11,410 nt of DNA from Pseudomonadales bacterium. GTDB lineage: Bacteria; Pseudomonadota; Gammaproteobacteria; Pseudomonadales; Azotimanducaceae. Position 1 is the first letter of the stretch. Every line of letters begins with the position of its first letter. The notes beneath the pieces are model-generated. The model was not told the origin of the DNA. It saw only the letters and a program-made list of their open reading frames with translations, and did not search any database. The position numbers and the translations under genes are program-made. The stretch covers positions 1 to 11,410 of the forward strand of contig JAPKEK010000032.1 of assembly GCA_028822125.1 (NCBI GenBank). Direction: 5' to 3'. Below are positions 1 to 6,696 of the stretch, in pieces.

Positions 1-755
1 CCTTGTTAGGGCATAACGGCGTCGGCAAGACAACTTTAATCAAATTAATTATGAGCCGGTTTGCAACAGACAAAAGCGGAGACTTTATAAAATTTAACCC
101 ACAAACTGATATCGGTTATTACGACCAGGAAATAAACGATCTAGATGGCACAATGAATCTGATGGAAACCCTGAGAACCCGCTGTCATCGAGGCAGCGAA
201 GCTGACTACAAAACCGCGCTTATCAATGCAGGATTCCCATACAGGGATATAACCAAAAAGGTGGCGGTGTTAAGCGGCGGTGAAAAAGCCCGCCTGATGT
301 TCCTGATCATCAAGATAAACCAGCCTAATTTTCTAATTCTGGACGAACCCACCAATCACATTGATATTCAGGGCAGACAACAACTCGAACAACAGATTCT
401 GGCCGCCAAGGCAACGCTACTGGTCACCTCTCACGATCGCAGATTTATTAACCTTATAGCAGATCGTTATGTGCTGATCCAGAACAGTCAATTGATCGAA
501 GTCAACAGCCCTGAGCCGTTTTACCAGACAGATACAAGCCCTTTGACGGATAGTACTAGTACGCATGCGGACAGCGAAATCAAACCCGCCTCAGCAAACG
601 ATGAAGATTCGATTCTGGAAAGGATTATTGAACTGGAAACCTTGATCGCACAAGACCACGCCAGAAAAACCAAATTCCAGAAGCCTAACCTGCAGTGCAA
701 CTGGCAGACTGAGCTCACTCACCTCAACGCCCTGCTAACCACCGATCCAAAATAA
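1..755 (+). CDS. ABC-F family ATPase, C-terminal part (5' end outside window)
   Basis: Partial gene, open at the left edge. The visible 251 codons begin at the second nucleotide-binding domain: Walker A GHNGVGKTT (visible residues 3-11), Q-loop Gln42, signature LSGGEKARL (90-98), Walker B LILDEP with catalytic Glu115, and H-loop SHD with His144. The downstream 'DEPTNHID' is the hallmark of ABC-F proteins, which have two ATPase domains and no membrane segments. Known members act on the ribosome (translation factors, antibiotic protection). After the ATPase core come an acidic Ser/Thr-rich linker (about 170-200) and a charged, Leu/Ile-rich probable coiled coil (about 203-250), as in Uup-type and other ABC-F proteins with a C-terminal ribosome- or DNA-contacting arm. 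Which subfamily it belongs to cannot be decided without the N-terminal half and interdomain linker. The TTG at position 3 is not a real start, since the frame enters from outside. It ends with TAA. Confidence 0.9.
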   Translation, partial: LLGHNGVGKTTLIKLIMSRFATDKSGDFIKFNPQTDIGYYDQEINDLDGTMNLMETLRTRCHRGSEADYKTALINAGFPYRDITKKVAVLSGGEKARLMFLIIKINQPNFLILDEPTNHIDIQGRQQLEQQILAAKATLLVTSHDRRFINLIADRYVLIQNSQLIEVNSPEPFYQTDTSPLTDSTSTHADSEIKPASANDEDSILERIIELETLIAQDHARKTKFQKPNLQCNWQTELTHLNALLTTDPK

Positions 756-786
756 GAATCAGACCTCTGCTCTCCGACGAAACCCC

Positions 787-810
787 GGTGGATCAGGTTA
801 CCTGATCACC
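787..810. promoter_or_regulatory. Perfect 17-bp palindrome (operator or hairpin) between ABC-F and P450 genes
   Basis: GATCAGGT-T-ACCTGATC at 791-807 is a perfect inverted repeat with 8-bp arms around a single central T, extended by GGT/ACC (787-789 and 808-810) if one G is bulged. It lies 36 nt after the ABC-F stop and about 20 bp upstream of the putative P450 -35 region. No U-tract follows, so a rho-independent terminator is unlikely. The near-zero spacer favours a dimeric repressor or activator site (TetR/MarR-like geometry) over an RNA hairpin. This is inferred from symmetry only; no regulator gene is in the window. Confidence 0.45.
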
Positions 811-827
811 CTCAGCGCCAACTTAAC

Positions 828-857
828 TTCAGGGAAAACAGCCGAACGGCTTATAAT
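828..857 (+). promoter_or_regulatory. Candidate sigma70 promoter of the P450 gene
   Basis: A perfect TATAAT -10 box lies at 852-857. The best -35 candidate is the weak TTCAGG at 828-833 (18-bp spacing). The predicted transcription start near 864 gives a leader of about 55-80 nt before the P450 start. The weak -35 with an adjacent palindrome would suit activator-dependent or repressed control; this is an inference. Confidence 0.4.
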
Positions 858-918
858 CCGGTTTATGCTATTGTGCCCATAGCAGCACTCATAACATTCG
901 CGACGATCAAACTGCACC

Positions 919-2202
919 ATGACCAGGAAGGACATCAGCAACATGCAGAAGCGAGCATCAGCAGAAAAAAAAGAAACCTCTAAAATAGCCCAGGGTTTTG
1001 ATCTACTAAAGCTTTCTGAAGATTTTTACGACGATCCCTTCGTTTATTACAACGCCCTGCGAGCGCACTCACCGATCAAGCAAATGTCTGACGGTAGTTA
1101 CTTCATGACCCGTTATGCGGACCTCATAGCCATATACAAAAACACGGCCCTGTTCAGTTCCGACAAAACAATTCAATTTAAGCCCAAATTTGGTGATACA
1201 CCCTTGTACGAGCACCACACCAGCTCGCTGGTATTCAATGACCCGCCCCTGCACACCCGCGTGCGCAGCATTTTAACGGGTGCCTTGGTACCAAGAGCCA
1301 TCAAGGCAATGGAACCTGGCCTTATCGCCCTGGTCGATGAATTGATTGATAACATGAGGCACAGCACCCAGGTTGATCTAATCGAAGATTTTGCCAGTGC
1401 TATCCCCATTGAGGTAATCGGTAATCTACTCGACATACCCCGCAGCGAGCGGGCACCATTGCGTAACTGGTCACTGGCAATTTTAGGCGCGCTGGAACCG
1501 GTTATCAGCGAACAGGCAGCACAATGGGGCAATCAGTCAGTGAAGGATTTCCTCGCCTACCTGGCGGACCTTACCCAGCGTCGTCGCAAGCAGCCAGGCA
1601 ATCCTGAGCAGGATGTTTTGACTCGGCTCATCCAGGGCGAAGCAAGCGGCGCAAAACTCTCGGAAAAAGAGTTGCTGCACAATTGTATCTTCCTGCTTAA
1701 TGCCGGCCATGAAACCACCACAAATTTGATCGGTAGTGCCCTGGTTACCTTGCACGACAACCCTGACCAACGACAACGCCTGATCAAGCAACCAGAACTG
1801 ATCAAGCCAGCCGTTGAAGAAGTGCTGCGCCTGGAAAGCCCCAATCAATTGGGTAATAGAATGGCAACCGAGACCGTGAATATCAGCGGTAATTCAATCC
1901 CGGCTGGCGCTAATATTCACCTCTGTATCGGTGCTGCCAATCGCGACCCGAGCATATTTCCAGACGCCGAGCAATTTGATATCAGTCGCTCGCCTAATCG
2001 GCACCTCGCCTTCGCCAGCGGTGCTCACAACTGCATTGGTAATACCCTGGCACGGCTGGAGGCAAGCATCGCCATCTCGGGCTTTATTGCCCGTTACCCT
2101 AACTATCAATTAGTCGGTAGACCTGTCCGCGGTGGACGGGCCCGATTCCGTGGCTTTCTCAGTATCCCCTGCCTGCTCGAGGGAGACAGCCGTGGCCAAT
2201 AA
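919..2202 (+). CDS. Cytochrome P450 (soluble bacterial class I type)
   Basis: Heme-thiolate monooxygenase of 427 aa, the usual size for soluble bacterial CYPs, with no membrane anchor. Diagnostic motifs are all present: I-helix oxygen-activation motif AGHETT (262-267, with the acid and Thr), K-helix ExxR (Glu301-Arg304), and the heme loop FASGAHNCIG (365-374) with Cys372 as axial ligand. The 'NDPPLHTRVR' C-helix segment (about 108-117) is also typical. The substrate cannot be read from sequence; fatty acid, terpenoid, steroid or aromatic hydroxylation are all possible. No ferredoxin or ferredoxin reductase is nearby, so electrons must come from partners encoded elsewhere. ATG 919 has no clear ribosome binding site. 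ATG 943 (Met9) is preceded by AGGAAGGA at 924-931, so the true start may be 943, leaving a Lys/Glu-rich N-terminus. The gene ends with TAA and is followed by a hairpin at 2216-2233. Confidence 0.93.
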   Translation: MTRKDISNMQKRASAEKKETSKIAQGFDLLKLSEDFYDDPFVYYNALRAHSPIKQMSDGSYFMTRYADLIAIYKNTALFSSDKTIQFKPKFGDTPLYEHHTSSLVFNDPPLHTRVRSILTGALVPRAIKAMEPGLIALVDELIDNMRHSTQVDLIEDFASAIPIEVIGNLLDIPRSERAPLRNWSLAILGALEPVISEQAAQWGNQSVKDFLAYLADLTQRRRKQPGNPEQDVLTRLIQGEASGAKLSEKELLHNCIFLLNAGHETTTNLIGSALVTLHDNPDQRQRLIKQPELIKPAVEEVLRLESPNQLGNRMATETVNISGNSIPAGANIHLCIGAANRDPSIFPDAEQFDISRSPNRHLAFASGAHNCIGNTLARLEASIAISGFIARYPNYQLVGRPVRGGRARFRGFLSIPCLLEGDSRGQ

Positions 2203-2215
2203 CCTATTGGTAATC

Positions 2216-2233
2216 CTGCCAGTGTTCTGGCAG
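2216..2233 (+). other. Stem-loop just after the P450 gene
   Basis: CTGCCAG-TGTT-CTGGCAG forms a perfect 7-bp GC-rich stem with a 4-nt loop, starting 13 nt after the P450 stop. Only a delayed ATTTT follows, so it is at best an imperfect intrinsic terminator or a 3'-end stabilising hairpin. Confidence 0.4.
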
Positions 2234-2310
2234 CCCTGGATGATTTTGGACGAAACCGCCGCTTCCTGAAGAGATATGCACCAGGCCTGGATACTGACAC
2301 GTCTGTACGG

Positions 2311-2333
2311 GGGCGTTAACTAAGTCAACGCCC
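2311..2333 (-). other. Stem-loop between the convergent P450 and MBL genes
   Basis: GGGCGTT (2311-2317) and AACGCCC (2327-2333) form a perfect 7-bp stem with a 9-nt loop. It begins 4 nt beyond the stop of the minus-strand hydrolase gene. No T-run follows on either strand, so termination here would be inefficient or would need Rho. The region 2203-2337 shows no coding signal. Confidence 0.35.
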
Positions 2334-2337
2334 AGAC

Positions 2338-3294
2338 TCAACGATCTACTATTTTATGGGTCAGACTCATATAAGATCGGTTAATGAACCCGCTATTATC
2401 GCCGTTCTGCTCATCCCACTCTTTAGTTAACCCAGCGGCAACCACATCTTCAAGTGTCGCGCCTTTCTCGATCATAGCCATCATGCGGGTGCGAATTATG
2501 CTCAACATATCGATATAGTCTTTCAACGCATTATAGTCGGTAATAGGACCATGGCCGGGTATCACGACGGTATCGCTATCGATCAGTTTCAGGGTTTCTG
2601 CACAGAAGCGAATGACGCCATCCAGTGATCCGCCATTACCTGCATCGATAAAGGGGTAGCCCGCATTATTAAATACATCACCAAGGTGTACAGCATTACT
2701 GGTACGAAAGATAACCGCCGTATCACCTGTGGTATGAGCAGGGCCAAAATGAAACAGGTCTACTCGTTCCCCATTGATATGGAACTGCATTGTTTTATCA
2801 AAAGTCACGGTAGGCAGCGCCTCTTCTGGGTAGGCCTCCTGCAGATAGGACAAAACCACCAGGTTAATCAGATGATCATCAAGCATCATGCTTCGGGAAT
2901 TAGCATGACTGACCAGCCAGGCACCTTTCGGTCCGAGCGCCAGATTGCCCTCGGCATGGTCAAAGTGCCAATGGGTATTGATGACAAAGTCAACCGCCTG
3001 GCCGCCAAGTTCGCCTATGGCGGCTTCTATGTTTGGCATCAGGCTGGGAAACTGATCGTCAACTATGAGAACGCCATCCTTACCGGTGCTGACTGCAATA
3101 TTTCCACCAGTTCCAAATAACACATTAAGATTCTTGGCAACGGCCTGGACAGTAATCTCCGGTTTATCAAAATCCCAGCCAAAAGCGGCTCCAAGAGGCT
3201 TCAGCGGTAAGGGCTCCGGTATCTCGGGTCCTGAGTGGGGAAAAGCAGTTGCGCAGTAAAACAGCAGGAATCATCTAAGCAGCGTTGTATTCAT
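2338..3294 (-). pseudogene. Secreted MBL-fold metallohydrolase, interrupted by in-frame TGA at codon 8
   Basis: The uninterrupted part (GTG 3123 to TGA 2338) is an intact metallo-beta-lactamase-fold domain. It has HxHxDH (THWHFDH, with His51, His53, Asp55, His56 counted from 3123), His130, Asp149 and His191 in 'VIPGHGP', a full two-zinc ligand set. Homology continues upstream in the same frame, through WDFDKPEITVQAVAKNLN, to ATG 3294. That ATG has an excellent AGGGGAG ribosome binding site 9 nt away. Reading from it gives MNTTLLR, then TGA (3273-3271), then FLLFYCATA, a signal peptide with an ATA cleavage site. The full gene would be 318 codons. Codon 8 was probably TGG (Trp) or CGA (Arg). 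GTG 3123 has no ribosome binding site and would lose the first beta strand, so the product is probably absent unless TGA is read through. The family is diverse (cyclase-like, SoxH-like and quinoprotein-associated hydrolases); a lactamase is not indicated. A sequencing error is the main alternative. Confidence 0.75.
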
Positions 3295-3303
3295 CGTTGT
3301 TAG

Positions 3304-3310
3304 CTCCCCT
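3304..3310 (-). promoter_or_regulatory. Ribosome binding site that fixes the MBL hydrolase start
   Basis: AGGGGAG on the minus strand lies 9 nt before ATG 3294. It shows that the ancestral start is at 3294, upstream of the premature TGA, and not at the first open start codon after it. Confidence 0.65.
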
Positions 3311-3311
3311 T

Positions 3312-3365
3312 TATTTACAGTGAATTAACTATTTACAGTGAATTAACTATTTACAGTGAATTAAC
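3312..3365. repeat. Three exact tandem copies of an 18-bp repeat in the MBL hydrolase promoter region
   Basis: The unit tatttacagtgaattaac occurs at 3312-3329, 3330-3347 and 3348-3365 with no mismatch. The array ends only 1 nt before the minus-strand ribosome binding site, so it covers the leader and probable core promoter. Each unit contains the near-palindrome TTTACAGTGAA (8 of 10 arm positions symmetric), so it may be a triplicated operator. On the minus strand, TTCACT of one copy and GTAAAT of the next are 18 bp apart, a possible promoter made by the repeat itself. Exact identity suggests recent expansion by slippage. Function is inferred. Confidence 0.9.
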
Positions 3366-3460
3366 CATGTTTTCCGGGATTCAGCAAACAACTTGTAGGA
3401 AAACGAGCGCATTACGCTATGACTGCTCGGTTATCCTGACAACACCGACAGGCTAGGTCA

Positions 3461-3491
3461 TGCCAGTCCAGCAGGAAAGCCTGGCCTGGCA
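3461..3491 (-). other. Stem-loop downstream of the PaaK-type ligase gene
   Basis: TGCCAG/CTGGCA (3461-3466, 3486-3491) plus CCAG/CTGG (3468-3471, 3481-3484), separated by one mismatch, make a 10-bp interrupted stem with a 9-nt loop. It lies 22 nt after the ligase stop on the minus strand. There is no T-run, so it is a possible mRNA 3'-end structure and not a canonical terminator. Transcription may continue towards the MBL gene. Confidence 0.35.
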
Positions 3492-3513
3492 ATAATGGGA
3501 AGGCGATCCGGAA

Positions 3514-4806
3514 CTAACGATGATCAACAATACGCTGGGCTTTACCTTCAGACCGGGGAATCCTACCAGGCTCGTGAACCACTACTTTCGCAGTAACACC
3601 TATGAATGTTTTAATTCTGTGTACCAGTTCAGCTGCAGTGATATCAGAATTTGCATCCGCATTTTCTGAAAATTCCACATTAATAGTCATGACATCCATG
3701 TGCCGGTCCTTGGACAACTCGATCTGGTAATGAGGAGAAAGCGCGTCAATTGCCAGTAAATGCTCCTCAATCTGAGTCGGAAAGACATTGACCCCACGGA
3801 TGATCATCATGTCATCGCTACGACCGGTGATACGAGCCATCCGTCGCATGGTTCTGGCGCTGCCGGGCAAAAGCCGGGTTAGATCACGGGTGCGGTAGCG
3901 AATAATTGGCATGGCTTCCTTGGTCAGGCTGGTAAACACCAGTTCACCTTCTTCTCCGTCTGCAACGATTTCACCGGTTTCCGGATTAATCACTTCAGGG
4001 TAAAAATGATCCTCCCAAATAGTTGGACCATCCTTGGTTAACAGGCATTCCTGGGCCACACCTGGGCCCATCACTTCAGACAGACCGTAAATATCAACCG
4101 CATCGAGGTGCAATCGCGATTCGATTTCCTTTCGCATGGCATCGGTCCACGGCTCAGCGCCAAATATGCCCAGCCGTAAAGACAAATTTTTCGGATCAAC
4201 ACCCTGACGGTCCATTTCATCGGCGATGTTGAGCATGTAAGACGGCGTCACCATAATAATATCCGGATCAAAGTCCTGAATCAGTTGCACCTGCTTCTCG
4301 GTCTGACCACCCCCTACAGGAATCACTGCACAACCCAATCGCTCACCCCCATAGTGGGCGCCGAGTCCTCCGGTAAACAGGCCATAACCATAGGACACAT
4401 GGATTTTATCCAGGGCCTGGCCACCGGCAGCACGAATCGATCTTGCCGCCACATCAGCCCAGACATCGATATCATTCTTGGTGTAACCCACCACTGTAGG
4501 CTTACCGGTAGTACCACTTGAGGCATGAATGCGTACCACGGCTTCCATGGGAACCGCGAAGCTTCTGAACGGATAGTTATCGCGCAGATCCTGCTTGGTG
4601 GTGAACGGGAACTTGACCAGATCTTCCAGGCTACCTAATTCATCTGGATGTACCCCACTGGCATCGAATTTATCTCTATACATCAGGGAATTTTCATAAG
4701 CGTGCCGCAATGTCTTCTTCATTCGCTGCAACTGAAGATTGCGTAGCTCATCGATGCTGACTGTTTCGATCGCGTGCAAAGGATCATGGCAAGCTGAGTT
4801 CGGCAT
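3514..4806 (-). CDS. paaK: Phenylacetate-CoA ligase (PaaK type)
   Basis: ATP-dependent aryl-CoA synthetase of the ANL superfamily, which activates phenylacetate or a similar aryl acid to the CoA thioester through an acyl-adenylate in the cytoplasm. Residues from Met 4806: AMP-binding loop SSGTTGKPT (96-104), YGYGLFTGGLGAHYG (about 139-153), adenine/acyl motif DIYGLSEVMGPG (238-249), YRTRDLT (304-310) with the ribose-binding Asp, hinge GRSDDMMIIRGVNVFP (328-343), and C-terminal catalytic Lys422 in SEGKAQRI. The length of 430 aa fits PaaK. ATG 4806 is chosen because AAGGA lies 6 nt upstream. The frame stays open to 4896, but that extra stretch (Cys- and Ser-rich) is unlike the family. No other paa genes (epoxidase, hydratase) are in the window, so the physiological acid is uncertain. 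It ends with TAG. Confidence 0.9.
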   Translation of the reverse strand: MPNSACHDPLHAIETVSIDELRNLQLQRMKKTLRHAYENSLMYRDKFDASGVHPDELGSLEDLVKFPFTTKQDLRDNYPFRSFAVPMEAVVRIHASSGTTGKPTVVGYTKNDIDVWADVAARSIRAAGGQALDKIHVSYGYGLFTGGLGAHYGGERLGCAVIPVGGGQTEKQVQLIQDFDPDIIMVTPSYMLNIADEMDRQGVDPKNLSLRLGIFGAEPWTDAMRKEIESRLHLDAVDIYGLSEVMGPGVAQECLLTKDGPTIWEDHFYPEVINPETGEIVADGEEGELVFTSLTKEAMPIIRYRTRDLTRLLPGSARTMRRMARITGRSDDMMIIRGVNVFPTQIEEHLLAIDALSPHYQIELSKDRHMDVMTINVEFSENADANSDITAAELVHRIKTFIGVTAKVVVHEPGRIPRSEGKAQRIVDHR

Positions 4807-4832
4807 AGTAATTCCTTGTATAGTACAGGCAG

Positions 4833-4861
4833 AATAAACCACGTTTTTACTGCTCCGGCAA
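4833..4861 (-). promoter_or_regulatory. Candidate sigma70 promoter of the PaaK-type ligase gene
   Basis: On the minus strand, TTGCCG (4861-4856) and TTTATT (4838-4833) are separated by exactly 17 bp. Each matches consensus at 4 of 6 positions, placing the transcript start about 20 nt before ATG 4806. Confidence 0.3.
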
Positions 4862-4959
4862 TCACCAATCTCGGTGGTTAGAGAACATAGCGACATCTAT
4901 GGCCAATGCTACGGGCGCGACCAATCCAAGTAACAGTCAACATATCCACATCATCACGT

Positions 4960-4974
4960 GCCAGAAATTCTGGC
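4960..4974. promoter_or_regulatory. 15-bp perfect palindrome upstream of the ligase gene (candidate operator)
   Basis: GCCAGAA-A-TTCTGGC is a perfect inverted repeat with 7-bp arms and one central base, about 100 bp upstream of the predicted ligase promoter. Arms this close cannot form a good RNA hairpin, so a dimeric protein-binding site is more likely. PaaR/PaaX-type regulators control paa genes in other bacteria, but no match to their known sites is claimed. Confidence 0.35.
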
Positions 4975-5242
4975 CATAAAATACGCTGGGTTTTTATCTC
5001 GTTGCCCTGCTAGCCTGATATTTCGAGTCAGCACCATAACCCCTGGGCAATGCCTGGCAGACAATCACTTGTTCTTGAATGAAACCAAACCCGCTGTTTG
5101 ACCCCAACCGCCTTCGCCAGGCGGGACCTGGTTCGCTCTTCTGGAGCTCAAAATTAAATTAATTGGATAGCGTCTTCTTTTGTGGGAAGCTGGAATCGTT
5201 TTTCAATCATTACTAGCAAAAAGCCTATTAGGAGAATAGTCT

Positions 5243-5614
5243 ATGAGCATTCAAATAGCGGGGGGTTGTTTCTGCGGATCGATTCGTTATTCCTTTGAGG
5301 ATGGTGCCTACGCCACTGCCAACTGCCATTGCACGATGTGCAGGCGCACCTCGGCAGCACCCTTCGTTTCCTGGATCGTCGTTCCCAAAAAACACTTCAC
5401 GTATACCGACGGAACCCCCAAGGTACTCAATTCCTCGCTACACGGAACCCGCTATTTCTGTGCAGACTGCGGTACGCCGATTGCCTGCGAGAATGATTCT
5501 CATGCCGATGTCATCGACATCACTATCTGCAGCCTCGATGCGCCCGAGACCGTTATTCCAGAACATGAAGTCTACCTTGACACTCGCCTACCATGGTCGA
5601 CGGCAAACGAATGA
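5243..5614 (+). CDS. GFA/CENP-V domain zinc-binding protein
   Basis: Small cytoplasmic protein of 123 aa with the complete Cys pattern of the GFA family (glutathione-dependent formaldehyde-activating enzyme, Gfa-like). The pattern is CxC (Cys9, Cys11), CHCxxC (Cys28, Cys30, Cys33) and FCxxCGTP (Cys73, Cys76), which coordinate structural and catalytic zinc. Most members annotated as formaldehyde-activating have no proven activity, so the reaction should be left open. ATG 5243 follows AGGAG with an 8-nt spacer. The C-terminus stops soon after the conserved LPW, slightly shorter than many relatives. It is divergent from the ligase gene and converges on the kinase gene with only 23 bp between stop codons, and no terminator is visible there. 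Confidence 0.88.
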   Translation: MSIQIAGGCFCGSIRYSFEDGAYATANCHCTMCRRTSAAPFVSWIVVPKKHFTYTDGTPKVLNSSLHGTRYFCADCGTPIACENDSHADVIDITICSLDAPETVIPEHEVYLDTRLPWSTANE

Positions 5615-5637
5615 AAATGAGGCATCAGCCTGACGCA

Positions 5638-6696
5638 TCAGAGGACTAAGGCGTTAGCCGTTCTACCCTTACCTGTAGACTTTAAGTAGTCCCTTGCAAG
5701 TTGACAGGCCTTGCCAATCAACATTGGCGTCATGTCCTTCGCTGTCTGGGTTTCAGGACGGGTATGGACCCAGCCCAGATAGGTCAGGCCCCGTGCCATA
5801 AGAAAAAGCGGTAGATAAGAGAGTTGCTGTTCGCTGAGTTGCCGATGGCATCGGTAACCAGCAATTAGTGCAGCACGGGCAACTGGGTAGTAACTTTCCT
5901 CCATCTCAAAATAAAGTGCTGTAGCCAGCTCAAAAAGGTGCCATCCATATCCGGCATCATCAAAATCAATCAACCGAACTTTTTCTCCATCTACCAACAG
6001 GTTCTCAGCGACAAAGTCAGCGTGGATCAGGCTGTACTGACTGGCACTGGACTCATCAGCAGCATAATGTGCCAGGTCACGAGCAACCTGGGTTCGGATT
6101 GTGTTTAGCAACTGACGCTGCTCATCTGTCAGTGCCGCCAGCTCCCAGAAGCGTCCCCACAAGGGATTCTCTCCTACCAGACCCTGCTCATCCCAGGCGT
6201 GGCGGCTGAAGCCGGTCGGTTCCTGCCAGCCACAGGATTGATTGTGCAATTGAGCTGCCAGACTACCAATGGTGTGGAAGGTGTCATACACCGGCTCGGT
6301 GTCCTGGGAACCGGACTCTGTAAAGCCCAGGTGTTCACCTTCCACCCAGGCAAACAAATCCACCTGGCGAGGCTCAGGAACCTCAGCTACCTGTACCCGG
6401 GTAAATAACTGACCGGTGCTGCAGGGCACTACCCTGGGCACCTCCATGCCAGCTTCTGCCAGGGCAACAATCCACTGTAACTCTGAGCGTAACGCCTGAT
6501 CAGAGTGGTATCCATAGCGGTGAATTCTCAGCGCGAAACGTTGCCCCAGAGCGGTGCTTAGTTTAAACACCGCATTTTCACGATACTTGATCAGCGCCAG
6601 TTCATATTCCTTGATAGGCCATGCCTGCACCGATTTATGAGCAAGACAGGTCAATGCCTGGACCTGCACCACTACATCCAGGCTATAGAAATCCAT
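5638..6696 (-). CDS. APH-fold small-molecule kinase, third gene of the amino-alcohol operon
   Basis: Phosphotransferase of the APH / choline-kinase / hydroxylysine-kinase group, 352 aa. Residues from ATG 6696: substrate/ATP lobe ALRIHRYG (about 55-62), catalytic loop IHADFVAEN (His225, Asp227 base, Asn232), and metal-binding IDFDDAGYGW (Asp244 as the DFG equivalent). The start at 6696 overlaps the aminotransferase stop as TAATG, a classic translational-coupling junction. An upstream TTG (6714) is open but less likely. Its tight coupling to a phospho-lyase-clade PLP enzyme strongly suggests that it phosphorylates the hydroxyl of an amino alcohol, as hydroxylysine kinase does for PHYKPL in animals. 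Antibiotic resistance is not supported by this context. Ethanolamine, hydroxylysine and aminopropanol-like substrates remain possible. It ends with TGA. Confidence 0.88.
   Translation of the reverse strand: MDFYSLDVVVQVQALTCLAHKSVQAWPIKEYELALIKYRENAVFKLSTALGQRFALRIHRYGYHSDQALRSELQWIVALAEAGMEVPRVVPCSTGQLFTRVQVAEVPEPRQVDLFAWVEGEHLGFTESGSQDTEPVYDTFHTIGSLAAQLHNQSCGWQEPTGFSRHAWDEQGLVGENPLWGRFWELAALTDEQRQLLNTIRTQVARDLAHYAADESSASQYSLIHADFVAENLLVDGEKVRLIDFDDAGYGWHLFELATALYFEMEESYYPVARAALIAGYRCHRQLSEQQLSYLPLFLMARGLTYLGWVHTRPETQTAKDMTPMLIGKACQLARDYLKSTGKGRTANALVL

Larger units (their letters stand above)
4807..5242. other. 436-bp divergent intergenic region (ligase gene / GFA gene)
   Basis: No coding sequence or RNA gene is recognised here. 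It holds the candidate ligase promoter, a 15-bp palindrome (4960-4974), a GC-rich stem-loop CCGCCT-TCGCC-AGGCGG (5108-5124) with no U-tract, and an AT-rich block (about 5148-5168). The GFA ribosome binding site AGGAG lies at 5230-5234. A promoter for the GFA gene must lie in the last 100 bp or so, but no convincing -35/-10 pair stands out. Confidence 0.6.

Noticed and set aside
2686..3120. 144-codon plus-strand open frame across the MBL gene
   Set aside because: It is antisense to a domain with all zinc ligands, has no family features and no ribosome binding site; a shadow frame.
2338..3123. Beta-lactamase
   Set aside because: The HxHxDH fold is shared by many hydrolases; nothing specific to lactamases was recognised.
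3271..3273. TGA as selenocysteine or as a Trp codon by an altered genetic code
   Set aside because: It lies in a signal peptide where selenocysteine has no role, no SECIS-like hairpin was evident, and other genes in the window use TGA as stop and TGG as Trp.
3312..3365. The tandem repeats as a CRISPR array or replication origin
   Set aside because: There are no spacers between units, only three 18-bp copies, and no replication gene or DnaA-box cluster nearby.
4807..4896. Upstream 30-codon extension of the PaaK-type ligase
   Set aside because: The good AAGGA ribosome binding site belongs to ATG 4806, the extra residues do not resemble the family, and the extension would overlap the candidate promoter.
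5638..6696. Aminoglycoside resistance kinase
   Set aside because: It shares only the APH fold; translational coupling to a phospho-lyase-clade enzyme and an SDR indicates metabolism.
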